The notes under the pieces: model-generated | Told to the model about the DNA's origin: nothing | Database searches by the model: none | The model's input: the letters and a program-made list of their open reading frames with translations, nothing else | Position numbers and translations under genes: made by a program | In this document: piece after piece, positions 48,784 to 59,400 of the stretch | How positions within the stretch are numbered: position 1 is the first letter of the stretch | How the letters are laid out: each line of letters starts with the position of its first letter | NCBI GenBank assembly: GCA_021234535.1 | Contig: CM037840.1 | Coordinates: 2,488,421-2,552,420, forward strand | Source: Stichopus chloronotus | Taxonomy: Eukaryota > Echinodermata > Holothuroidea > Aspidochirotida > Stichopodidae | Direction: 5' to 3' | Length of the DNA: 64,000 nt

Positions 48784-51700
48784 CTATGGAAAAAGACAAT
48801 GAATCACTGTGAAACAAACTATATCACGGACATATCAATCTAATTTATTATTGCAGTGTGCTCAGCTCACAATTATTATTTTCTTAAATGACCTCCTTGA
48901 TACTTAAAAGGTATGTATGGTTTGCCTGCATTTTGTATATTTGCTTTCTATAGTTAAGTCAAAGTAAACGTCAGTACGGAGCGGTTGAGTTACTAACATA
49001 CAACATGTGCATATATGACAGGTATACAGTGACATGCGGTAATATATAAGCGGTTCAAAGGAAAAATCGGAGGAGTAGAGAACGTTATGCAAATAGGAAA
49101 TAAATCACCAGGAACAGAATCTGCCTTGAATATTTTAAACTTAGAATATAAATATATAATTTTAATAAATTCTGCTCAGCTGGCAATTGCTTCGTTTCTT
49201 TTTTTCAATGAAGGTCTGGGAACCTAACACGTGTGTTTCTTTTACATGTACTATCTATAACCCAAAATTGATTTCAGGGAGCAGTGGCCACGCAAAAGTA
49301 TACAAAAACATGTAAATACAGCATATGCATGTTGTGATATACTGTGTAACTTACTGTATAACATACGCCATCACCATCTCATAGCTTCCTTGTCTGTCTT
49401 CGGCAAGGAATCAATAAGGATTCTGCGATAGTGCTCAATATGGTACATACGAACCAAGTATGACATTTGTGCAAGATAGTCTTTTACATAGCCTTTAATG
49501 TGTCACGTAACTTTAGACAACTTACTGATGTGAATATTCACTAACACGAGCTAACACTGATAACGGTACAGTGTAAGTTCACAATATAGTACCATCCTCG
49601 TGATTATCTGTCTGGCTTCATAACCTCAGACACATAATGCGTGTCAGCTAAAAAGTCAGTGTTTACAAAACGTCCAACACATACATTGACATGTTTTTTA
49701 TATTCATAGTTGCTGGTGTTATTTGTTTCTTCTGGAGTGTCTATGTCTACAAGCTTCCTTATGCTTTTTATAGACACTCCTCAGTCTCTTGTCTTTTTCA
49801 TATTCTGTATGTATTTGCCATTTCAATCATCGTTTTGTGAATGTTTTCAAAGGGACTGAAATAAATATTATACGAACAAACATGTAAATATTACCCGCAC
49901 CAAATAGCTGTGTGATATTAATACAGTTAGGGGCAATCTCAGAGGTGATCTTGTTACTTTGAGATTACTTTTCTCTGTAGAACTGGATGATAAGTCTTAA
50001 GAGGGGGGGGGGGGGTTCCAGATTCAGAGGTGAGTCTTTGGGAACCACGAAACAAAGCAACCAGAAAGTCAAAGTTGTGTAGGTGAAGTAGAAAAAAGTA
50101 CTGTCCCATGCTGTGAAGTCTAGATTTTTCTTCGAGTGACCGCTGTGATAAACGACAAAGATCAGCTGTTTGCAATGGACAACCTGCAAACAAACTTTTA
50201 AGTTCCATTATCTTTCCCATTTTGAGAAACCGTTTCTACACAAACTATGACCTCAAGTGATATTCAGTGTCCTCTATAACGAACAAAAGAGATTATTTAC
50301 TTGTATACTACTACACCAGGTACCAACATTTTTAGCCTGAAGTTAGAGCAACGTGTACTTTTTGAGATATCTTGATCGAAATGCTTTCAAATTCTTGTGA
50401 CCTCAAATGATCTTTCACCTCCATTAAAAACCAAAGGGGTCATCTACAATTATCAGCAATACAACAAAATGCTTTCAGAGTTTTGTCTCCATGACATCTT
50501 ATGACCTTTGGACTCAATGAAAATCAATTAAAGGTTAAGAAAGGAATTTGGTCCTTAAGTATCCCCATTCTTACTGAAAACGAACCCTGAGAAAAGGTTA
50601 ACAAATTTACAACATGTCAACAATATTCGTGCGCGAAACAGAAAGTAACCCGTAGACAAAACGAATAACAATAAGAATTGACATAGCAATAACGCGCGCT
50701 TTAGTTCGTTTGCGTGCTTTAGTATAGTTGTTTGCAACTTGTAGTGTACTGATGTGTGCACTCTGTGGTCAGTGTACGTGTATTCACTGTGAAGTGTGTA
50801 CGCAACAGCATGCTACAGAGCGTTGCACAGCTACAGGGCCTGATTACTGATTTTGGATGAAGGCAGTGACAGATTCATTGAATAAACTTTTCGAGAAAAA
50901 CATGTACATGCTTGATGTCTTACTCTCAGTCTTAACAGCAGCAGAGAGTGGAAGACTTGTTGTGTGCGGACCCTAATTTCCTATGAGTGTGAGAGTTCTC
51001 AGTAGGCTATGCAAAATTTCGGAAGTGTAAGAAAATAAATGCGATGGTTGTATGGAGACCCTTCAAGACGTCGATGTATTGAAGTCCTTGGTCCTCTTTA
51101 CGATGTTATTGCATAGGGAATTGTTTTTGAACATCTCAGCAGAATTTTACAAAGAAGGAAAGCTAAATCCGGTAGGCTATTAAACTTTTATGGTGTTCAA
51201 AATATACGCAAGCAGCTTCACCCGACACAATTCTGGTATTTAGGTAAGATTAGGCTACACTACGTCAGAGGGATTATCATTGACAGTATACTGTGCCGTT
51301 GGTACGTAGATTTATCTACATTTTACTTTTGAGCAGGCCTTATAGGCCCTACGCGCGGCCTAAGTTAGGTAACGTTAGAACTAGAACTACGAACTTCTAA
51401 TCGAACGTTACTTCTATAGTGTGGGCCTGATACTAGTAATACTGTCTTAGCCATTGTTTTGTGCAAGATATAGCAGACGGAAAACACACTGTCGATCTTC
51501 ATTTTTATTGTATTCATCGGCCTGTGTTTGACCGTGGTTTAACAAGTTGGGTTACCAGCGATTAACCCACGGTCACCTGACTGCAATTGGCCAATAGGAG
51601 TTGAGGATTCTTTCCACTTATGTACGAACAGGAATTATCTACTGACAATATAATTTACAAGCAAACCATCAGACATATGATGGACAATCAGTTTTAAATC

Positions 51701-52410
51701 GACACATAAAACTTTCATGTACAGAGCTGAATTCGAAACATGCCGATTTCAATTGACGCTTATAGTCTCAAATCAGCACTAATTTAAGTCGACGCGTTTA
51801 CGCTGAAGTCGAGACATACCAATTTAACCTGATGCTTTTAAAGCAATTTGACGCCTTAAGCGCTGAAATCGACAAATACCAATTTACTTCATTAACATAA
51901 TCAAGGGTCGATTTAGTGAGTAATTGAGAGCTATGTAGTTTGAAATACCTCCGTTGCTGGTCTACGCATCGATTGAAGTTGTACGTTCAGTAATACTAGA
52001 TGGCTCACCGAATCACTAGTAATTTATTGGTAAGGAAGAGCAACAAAACACCTGTTCTCATGTTGCATATTCGTCCACCACTTTTAACGAAGAAGTCTAT
52101 TTCACATTTGTAATGGGAATAACTGACATTCTCTCTAATTAAAACTAAACACACATGTCATTTTATGATAACACCACCACACAGTTAGAACATGAAAGTA
52201 CTTTCATGGTAGTGTACGCAAAGTTACTGTACTGTTATCTGTCTGCAATACCACCTTTACGGTAAGCGAAATGCACTTAAAACACATTTGTGCTTTGTGT
52301 GTATTTTTTCATAAACACTAACAAACTGTGCATAGATTGTACACATGCGTTATATCTACATCATTATTACATATAACATGCCATCAATTTATATTGAACA
52401 TAATACTTAC

Positions 52411-52632
52411 TGTTAAATGGTAACCTGGCTTGCAGCCAACCTGAAGGTATTGCATTATTTATCAGTGGATTCATCACAGAAAACTTACCACTATTCAGAC
52501 CAGTACTCATCAATGTACTCGACGGAGAATTAAGCACAGTATTAGGTGTCGCAGCATTCGGCGCCACAGGAGGAATCGGAAAAGTCGTAGGACAATTCGG
52601 TACCTGAATCGTCTCAGGAGGTTTAGTGAACA
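52411..52632 (-). CDS. Array exon copy 6 (first array exon in minus order)
   Basis: The first copy a minus-strand transcript from the candidate exon 1 would meet. The 222 nt lie between acceptor tctttttccatag (before 52632) and donor gtaagtatt (after 52411). Its first two bases TG join the single A left by exon 1 to give ATG (Met), continuing FTKPPETIQ. Alternatively it splits into 52489-52632 and 52411-52440. Confidence 0.5.
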
Positions 52633-53118
52633 CTATGGAAAAAGACAATGAATCACTGTGAAACAAACTATATCACGGACATATCAATCTAATTTATTAT
52701 TGCAGTGTGCTCAGCTCACAATTATTATTTTCTTAAATGACCTCCTTGATACTTAAAAGGTATGTATGGTTTGCCTGCATTTTGTATATTTGCTTTCTAT
52801 AGTTAAGTCAAAGTAAACGTCAGTACGGAGCGGTTGAGTTACTAACATACAACATGTGCATATATGACAGGTATACAGTGACATGCGGTAATATATAAGC
52901 GGTTCAAAGGAAAAATCGGAGGAGTAGAGAACGTTATGCAAATAGGAAATAAATCACCAGGAACAGAATCTGCCTTGAATATTTTAAACTTAGAATATAA
53001 AATATATAATTTTAATAAATTCTGCTCAGCTGGCAATTGCTTCGTTTCTTTTTTTCAGTGAAGGTCTGGGAACCTAACACGTGTGTTTCTTTTACGTGTA
53101 CTAGCTGTAGCCAACTAG

Positions 53119-54328
53119 AGTGTCAATGACGCAAACTTCGACTGAAGACGGCATGCAAGTTAGTAACAGTTTCTTAAAATTAGCTAATTTTCTGAAGGAA
53201 GTCATCATCGAGACATGACACAAGATCACAGTACGAATGAAGAATAATGGCAATATCTTATAGTTTTAATTTTGAAACGTTTAGAAGCCATACTTTTTTA
53301 TTCTTGTGAAAGTGAGTACAAAATACCCCCTTCAAGTTTAGCAGCCAACAACAGCTTTTTGCATATTCATATTTGCTATTAGTTTACACCAAATGGTGAT
53401 AAAGGGTGTATCATATATTTCATGGAAAATTGACATAAATTACAATCAACCATCACGACCAAAATACGTAACCATGTATAATACTGGAAAAAATTAAAGT
53501 AATTCATGTAAAATTTAAAAGTAACTCTTTAAACGGGCTGGTTTCGTTGTTAGTGTCAACGAAAATACTCCTTCCTCAACCATTATCCTTAATGGCTTCC
53601 ACTAACCTAGGCATGACAAACAAGTAGACTGCATGCTCTGCATCAAAGGCACCCTACTTGCACGTTGACTTCCGTAAGAAAAATATGGCACACAAAGCCA
53701 CATCACAGCCACCAAGCAGGACTAATCCACGCTGCTATACCTAACCATGCTTGGCGAGGAGATTGAAAATAACAGAAACTTGATTTTGGACACAAACAGG
53801 CAAATTTCATTTCGCACTTTCTCCACGATTTCGCAATCAATTCTCACCAAAATCACGGACGACCTTTACAACAAGAGTAAAATCTAAATGAGATTAGTTA
53901 ATTTTCGATTTTTTGCCTTATTTAAGAGAAATTGGCCATTTTCCGAAAGGGTCCATTTCGGAAGCCCAACCGGTCCAGAAAAACGCCATTTTACCGAATT
54001 TCGCTTAAAAAAGTACAACTTTGGTACACGAAAGACCATTCTAACAGTGTGCAAAATTTCAAGAGGTAACTCCGAAATCCCTAGGAGGAGTAGGCTTTTT
54101 GGCGAAAAAATGGAGAATGATGGCTAGCGAAAAAACTAAATCGCCGATCCCCACCAAATTTTACAGACGTACGCCGCCGTACACGGTCCACCTGTCCACC
54201 AAATTCGTAGCTTCCGAAAAGGCTGAGAAATCGCGGTCGAAAGGGTCCCGAACGCACCAATCGGTACGCATGACTGCACAAACTGCTCTGGGGATTATAT
54301 TACTTCGACTGAACTTCGTTCAAGTTGA
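53119..54328. mobile_element. 1.2-kb insertion interrupting the array's right edge
   Basis: Unit-like sequence stops near 53118 and resumes at 54329 (caaaattgatttcagggagc-type sequence) for about 100 bp. The 1.2 kb between is absent from the other units. The 12-mer acttcgactgaa occurs near both ends in direct orientation. No clear terminal inverted repeats, target duplication or transposase were found, so the class is open. Confidence 0.5.
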
Positions 54329-54430
54329 AGTAAAAATTGATTTCAGAGAGCAGTAGCCAGGCAAAAATAAACAATAACATATGAATATAGCATATGCATG
54401 CTGTGATATACTGTGTAACATACTATATAA
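54329..54430 (+). repeat. Displaced fragment of the array unit
   Basis: About 100 bp matching unit sequence such as 33869-33970 (words catatgcatg, tgtgatatactgtgtaacat), more diverged than the array copies. It lies beyond the insertion and marks the original right limit of homology. Confidence 0.8.
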
Positions 54431-54550
54431 GAAAGTGAGCTGCCCATATTCGACATACTTCTAACTTCACACTGACCAGGCTGATAAGCAACCCTGAACT
54501 GATTCACGGCAAGATACATCTCTGGTTGGACTTAAACACGGAAAACTTAC

Positions 54551-54659
54551 TTGGAGGCATCATTGGACCATTCTGCATCATAGGAGTTGGAAGTTCAGCA
54601 CCAGGTGGCATTAGATTCACCATGGGCTGTACCCTAGTATTCGCCATTGTATGATCCAT
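54551..54659 (-). CDS. Candidate first exon of the array gene
   Basis: Minus strand: ATG at 54659 (in-frame second ATG at 54647) opens 36 codons plus one base, then donor gtaagttttccgtg. The peptide is Met/Pro-rich (VNLMPPGAELPTPMMQNGPM). The trailing A joins TG of array exon 6. The donor context is almost the same as that inside the array exons (gtaagttttctgtg), hinting at a common origin. An in-frame stop lies upstream at 54675-54677. No signal peptide or known domain. Confidence 0.5.
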
Positions 54660-55975
54660 CACAGAATATGTTAGCTATATGCTTGGGGTTGCAGCAAGTT
54701 CCGTCACAGACGACCACCTGGAAACCATGCAAATAGAGAATGCATCAAATGAGGCAAATTATAACAAAGGGGTTATTATCTTCAAATGGTTAACAACAAA
54801 AGGAAGCGAAGGGTGTATTATGAATTCCATGCGAAATCACACTTATAGACTATCTAGCTGATTCATTGGATAATTAGCGGCCAATTAACGTCCTTTATTT
54901 AAAGTGGCTAGCAATTCCTACATATCCAATTGTATGGTTCCTAATCAGGAATTAAAAGCATTTAAAATTGTAATTGGTAAACACGCAAAATGACTTAACA
55001 TTGAGAAAGATGAGAGACGCTAACACGCTAACGAAGTACTGTTGCTATATTTACCACAGACAATAACCAAACAGACTGGAGCACACTAGAACTGAGGCAA
55101 CCTTAGAAACAAAAGTATTGAAAAATGCAAATCCCTTTTAAAGGATCATAGGTACTTGTGACATACATTTTAGATAACTTTTTTCCACTTTCTCTAGGAT
55201 ATACACTTTCGGGTATAAGCATATTTCCTTACAATTTGTGGTAAAAAATGATCAATCTGTGAAAAATTTGTAACAGAATACACAAGTAAAGATAGAAACA
55301 ACCATTGATTTTTCTTATGTGGATGTTCCATAGATAATATTCATGAATATGTGTTTAAAACCTCTTCGTAGCTGAAATTAGAAATGTTGTTTGGTCAAAG
55401 ACCATCAATGTTTGTCTTTAGTCTGCAGGTAAACATTAATGACCCTCAACCAACATTTCTTCCTTTTTCTCTCTATTGAGGCACTTTCTGACAGAGTTTG
55501 TCATGGACAGATCATTTTACATCACAAATCTGTTAATGAGATATGTTTATACCCGATTTGGAGAAAGAAACAACGAAAGCGTACGTAAAATGCATGTCGA
55601 CTATCGACTTATCCTCTCTTAATAAAAAGAGAATATAACATGTAAATTGTAAAAATCAATGCAAAGGTTGTTGAGATTTATTTTCATATCTTTAGTGAGA
55701 CATCACTTCATACATAAACTTATGCATTGTATTTTGTTGCACTAGTAGTTACAAGTCTACAGAATGATAAAGCTGTAATGTACGATAGACACGGAGAATA
55801 TTTCTTAAGGCAATGATTGTGCAGAAAGCCAAATCAACATGGCAGCAAAATTAACTTGGTAATGTATTATAATATGAAATTAGTACCGTACGTATTCATA
55901 CAATATAAATCATTAAATGAAACAAAATACAATTGTTGATTGAGATAATTGTAATCTGGATAACATGTAGAATGA
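54660..55975. other. Upstream of the candidate exon 1, no gene recognised
   Basis: If the minus-strand gene is real, its promoter and any 5' UTR exon would lie here. I see no clear TATA box, CpG-rich stretch or further coding block. Confidence 0.5.
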
Positions 55976-56558
55976 TACCCAGTCCTGATCAGTTCTTACC
56001 GTTAATGTTAGATGACCGTTGTCAGTTCTTAGCGTTAATAGTAGACATGCAAACAGTGTTGTGTTGTAACACGATGCACAGGTTTTACGAGTCGGCACAT
56101 ATTATTGCGATAAGATGGTTCCAATGATTTGAACAACCCAATCTTTCTTGTGCACTCGTGGCGAAGTGAGTTAGTGGACACTCTTAATGATTAATTACGT
56201 AAGTGTTATAATTATGAGTTTGAATCCAGTGGGTAGGCTACAGCTTTATCATTTACTAATATCCTATCCTCTCCCCTCTAGAGCTTCAAGGAAAAGATCA
56301 TATGGTGTATGAAGGTCAAGAAAAAAACAAACAAACTTCCGGAGACAGACGTAACTTTAAATCATATCCACCTTTTAGTGCCAAAAAACATGCCCCATAT
56401 TTCTAGGCTCACCCAGTCAAAAGGAGCGCCCTCTTTTCTTGTCTGACAGAGAACTTGGCTATGGTAAATTTTACATGTTACTAACTCAGAGCAGTTTTTC
56501 TGTGTAATGGTGTTAATTTATTCGCGTTTAATACTGTACCTGTTAAGAGAATTGGCTT
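55976..56558 (+). mobile_element. Composite repeat with tRNA-like head, copy 1
   Basis: About 583 bp shared in inverted orientation with 61773-62414. It starts with two inverse copies of attaacggtaagaactg and a gtgttgtaacac palindrome, then an A-box-like TGGCGAAGTGAG (56159-56170) and B-box-like AGTTTGAATCC (56217-56227), then about 330 bp of body. The boxes are 58 nt apart, as in tRNAs with a long variable arm. This fits a tRNA-derived SINE joined to, or inserted in, another element. Confidence 0.65.
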
Positions 56559-57689
56559 CACAATTTATGATATTTTCACACCCGCCCAGGATATTTACCA
56601 AAAAACAACCTCTACACATAGAAACTAAAAAAAAACCCTCAATGTTTCAATAACTCTTTAAGTAGATAAATGCGCATAGATACATGACTCTAATTAGCAC
56701 CGGCATGCATTGGTTTAGTTCAAACTCGTTAGAGTGAGTAGAAACCGCCCAAAACCTGAATTTATTGTAAGTGTCTTCGTTGAGAATTGTAATTGATAAT
56801 TGTATGTACTGATTGACACAGATAGGCTAATTGAGTTAACATTTCTTATCGAAACATCACAGAGTTTCTCAATCAATTAAAGCCAATCAAGAATAGGATA
56901 TTATATGAGTCTATAGACTTGCAGTGGTTTGTAATCTTTGCTAAGCATCTCCCAGATTTTATTCAAGAATAAATATCACTCCTCCTGCCAAACATATTTT
57001 CCTGAAAAGTCATGAAAAGTAGTACTAGTAGTAGCGGCAGTGGAAGTGGTAGTAGTAGTAGTGTAAATATCAAGCTACATTTATGCTCTAGATCTATGAT
57101 TACGATTTTCTCTACTTACGTTCAGGAAAAGTGACTATCTGCATGTTAGGCCCGCTCACTAAAATTAGGTTCGTTTGTCAATCAAATTAGATATATGTAT
57201 ATGCAGTGAAAACAGAGGATCAGATTATAAAAGAGCAATAGAAACGTCAAAGCATCGACTTCGCGTGTTGCTTCGTACTTAGGACCACTGGACATATACT
57301 GGAGTGCATTCCTGATATGATGACAGCATGTAGATCTCTGAAAAAAAGATATTAAATTACCAAACGTGTCTATATTATAAATAGTGTTTTAGTTGATTTC
57401 ATGAAGTCCTGCCCTTTATTGAGTTCACTGTAAGCTCACATACAGTGGCAGTTGTTGATTATGAAGACATTGAACTCTAACTCTGGGGTTATGATAAAAC
57501 CACGTAATAGAACTACCGGAATACCAGATAATTACTCACACCTTATTGTTTTCCCTGCATATGCCCTTCTCATTTATAACCTTACGTAACGTAGTCCAAA
57601 ATTACAACAGTTTGTTCCCTGACGAAATCAATATCTATTATACAGTTATTTTTGAAAAAGACCTTACTCTAGTAGCCTTCAACATAATA
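56559..57689. other. Between composite repeat and LINE
   Basis: A short (agt)n run at about 57018-57062 is the only structured item. No gene seen. Confidence 0.6.
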
Positions 57690-59400
57690 AGATAACGTGC
57701 TTTTTTCTGAAGGACTAAACCCTTTGTTTACTGGTTATTGAAGATGGGAGGGAATTCCAGAGCATGATGGAACGATTATGGGAGAGTTGTGTTGAAAAGA
57801 ACCGTGAATAGAATCTAGATGAAGGGATGTAGATTGTCCAGTGTTGTGGTCATGAACTGAAGAATTGTGAGCAAAATAATTGGAAAATGAATTGGGTGAC
57901 AGGTTGTGTAATCATTGATAAGTAAATATTGCAAAGTTGATTTGAAATAGTCAGAAGGTTGTGTGACTCGAACAACGAGCTGTAATGGTTCGGAGAAAGT
58001 AATGTGTCGCACAGCTCTCTTTTGCAAGATATGTAACTTATTGACAAAGGAACGACTAGTATTATAGCAAGCAATTGAACAATAGTTAAGAGGAGGATAG
58101 ATTAAGGGGAGGTAGATTGAGCCGAGAGCATTTCTGGGTACAATGTACCTAAGATTTTTTAATATACCGACCACTTTAGCAATCTGGGATGAAACATTAC
58201 ATAAATGATTATCCCATGATAGCTTGGAATCAGTTTTAATACCCAGAAAGTTAACATTTTCAACACGCTGCAAACATTTGCCATCAATAGACATTTCAAG
58301 CTTATGATCTTTGTTCAGAACTTCATCATTAAAAACAATGAAGTACGCGGTTTTACCCACATTTAGAGATGAACCAAGTGAACCAACCACAGTGAACCAA
58401 TTACAGTAGAGGTTAAGTTCACGACACGCTAGTTCCTCCAAATGACGTGGGTTAGAACTACTGAAAAAGATATCGGTATCAACAGCAAACAATAAAAGTG
58501 AAGCATTTGTTGATACATTAGAAATATCGTTAACAAAAATTATGAAGAGAAGAGGTCCAGGAATAGAACCATGTGGAAGGCCACATTTGTCTTCCTTAAT
58601 TCCGAATCAACGCCACTGAGAGAAGTTTGTTTTCTGTAAGAGGGGTATCATTTTATCCAGTTGTAGGACACTCCTCTGAAACCGTAATGTGATAATTTGG
58701 TGAAAAGGATGTCATGATCAATTGTCTCAAAACCTTAAAAGTCAAGAAAAATCTCAATGGAAGTTTTATCCTTAGCTGTAACTTTATCTAAGTTGTGCAA
58801 GGTATCTGCGAGAGCAACTTCTGTTGAGCGACCCAGACGAAACCCATGCTGGCAAGTACAAAGTATACTATGCTTCGTGAGGAAGGAGTAGATTCTATTG
58901 TACATGACTCTTTCTAAGATCTATAAAGATCTAAGATCTTGAAAAACATGGAATAACAGAATTAGGACGATAATTAATAAACTTATGTTTATCACTTTTC
59001 TTAAAGACGTCACCTTTCTTATAAACAGCTAACTTCAAGTTTATGAAAGCTTTTGGGCTATTACAGAAACCTACGGGGTCCTCTACCTATTTATAGAAAA
59101 CTCAGGACCTTAAGTTAGGGCCAATAGCCCCAAAGCAAATACTAGATAAAGAGCGAAGTGATTCTAGAAGTAAAATTAACGGCATTTAATTTGTTGCGGT
59201 TCCAACAATGCTGTCCGGCAGATTTGGTCAAGAAAGGTTAAGAAGATTGTAGCTAGGACAAATATAAGGAAAAGTGGGCATTTGTCCTTGTTGGCAAGGT
59301 TGTGGTCATTAATTCGCTCCTCCATCCTTTGTTTTATTTCATTGGTCCAGTCTTTCCTACATTGGAGTCAGTTGTGAAGGAAAAATAGGACAATCTTTGT
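57690..59400 (-). mobile_element. Decayed CR1/Jockey-type LINE, reverse transcriptase region
   Basis: Minus-strand fragments in several frames follow the order of a non-LTR retrotransposon RT. These include INYRPNS near 58960, QHGFRLGRSTEVALAD near 58830, TIDHDI near 58710, GLPHGSIPGPLLFIIFVNDI near 58555 and the active-site box near 58490. Downstream come LNVGKTAYFIVFN, NVNFLGIKTDSKLSWDNHL, LQKRAVRHITF and a terminal LWNSLPSSI near 57755. The longest open stretch is 57815-58492 (225 codons). Stops and frame changes separate the parts, and the active-site box reads FAVD and not FADD, so it cannot encode a working enzyme. A frame at 59357-59584 may belong to the element but I cannot assign it. 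Confidence 0.88.

Larger units (their letters stand above)
33062..53118. repeat. Tandem array of a 3.85-kb unit (5 full copies plus edges)
   Basis: Corresponding points recur at 33206, 37058, 40910, 44761, 48610 and 52459, giving unit lengths of 3852, 3852, 3851, 3849 and 3849 bp; the differences come largely from a poly-G run. Copies are almost identical. A truncated piece lies at the left (33062-33193) and a partial sixth copy at the right (52459-53118). Each unit holds minus-strand coding-like blocks, a 15-nt inverted repeat, a degenerate minisatellite and the poly-G tract. Recent segmental amplification is the simplest reading; collapse or expansion in assembly cannot be excluded. Confidence 0.97.

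Noticed and set aside
33062..53118. Possible CRISPR array or ribosomal DNA tandem
   Set aside because: The unit is 3.85 kb with no short spacers, no rRNA sequence, and eukaryotic splice signals; it is a segmental tandem repeat.
53888..54356. Overlapping plus-strand frames of 79 and 85 codons
   Set aside because: They lie within the 1.2-kb insertion, overlap each other and an opposite frame, and show no motif.
56159..56227. Genuine tRNA gene
   Set aside because: A and B boxes are present, but no cloverleaf with paired acceptor stem could be formed by eye and the segment is part of a repeated element.
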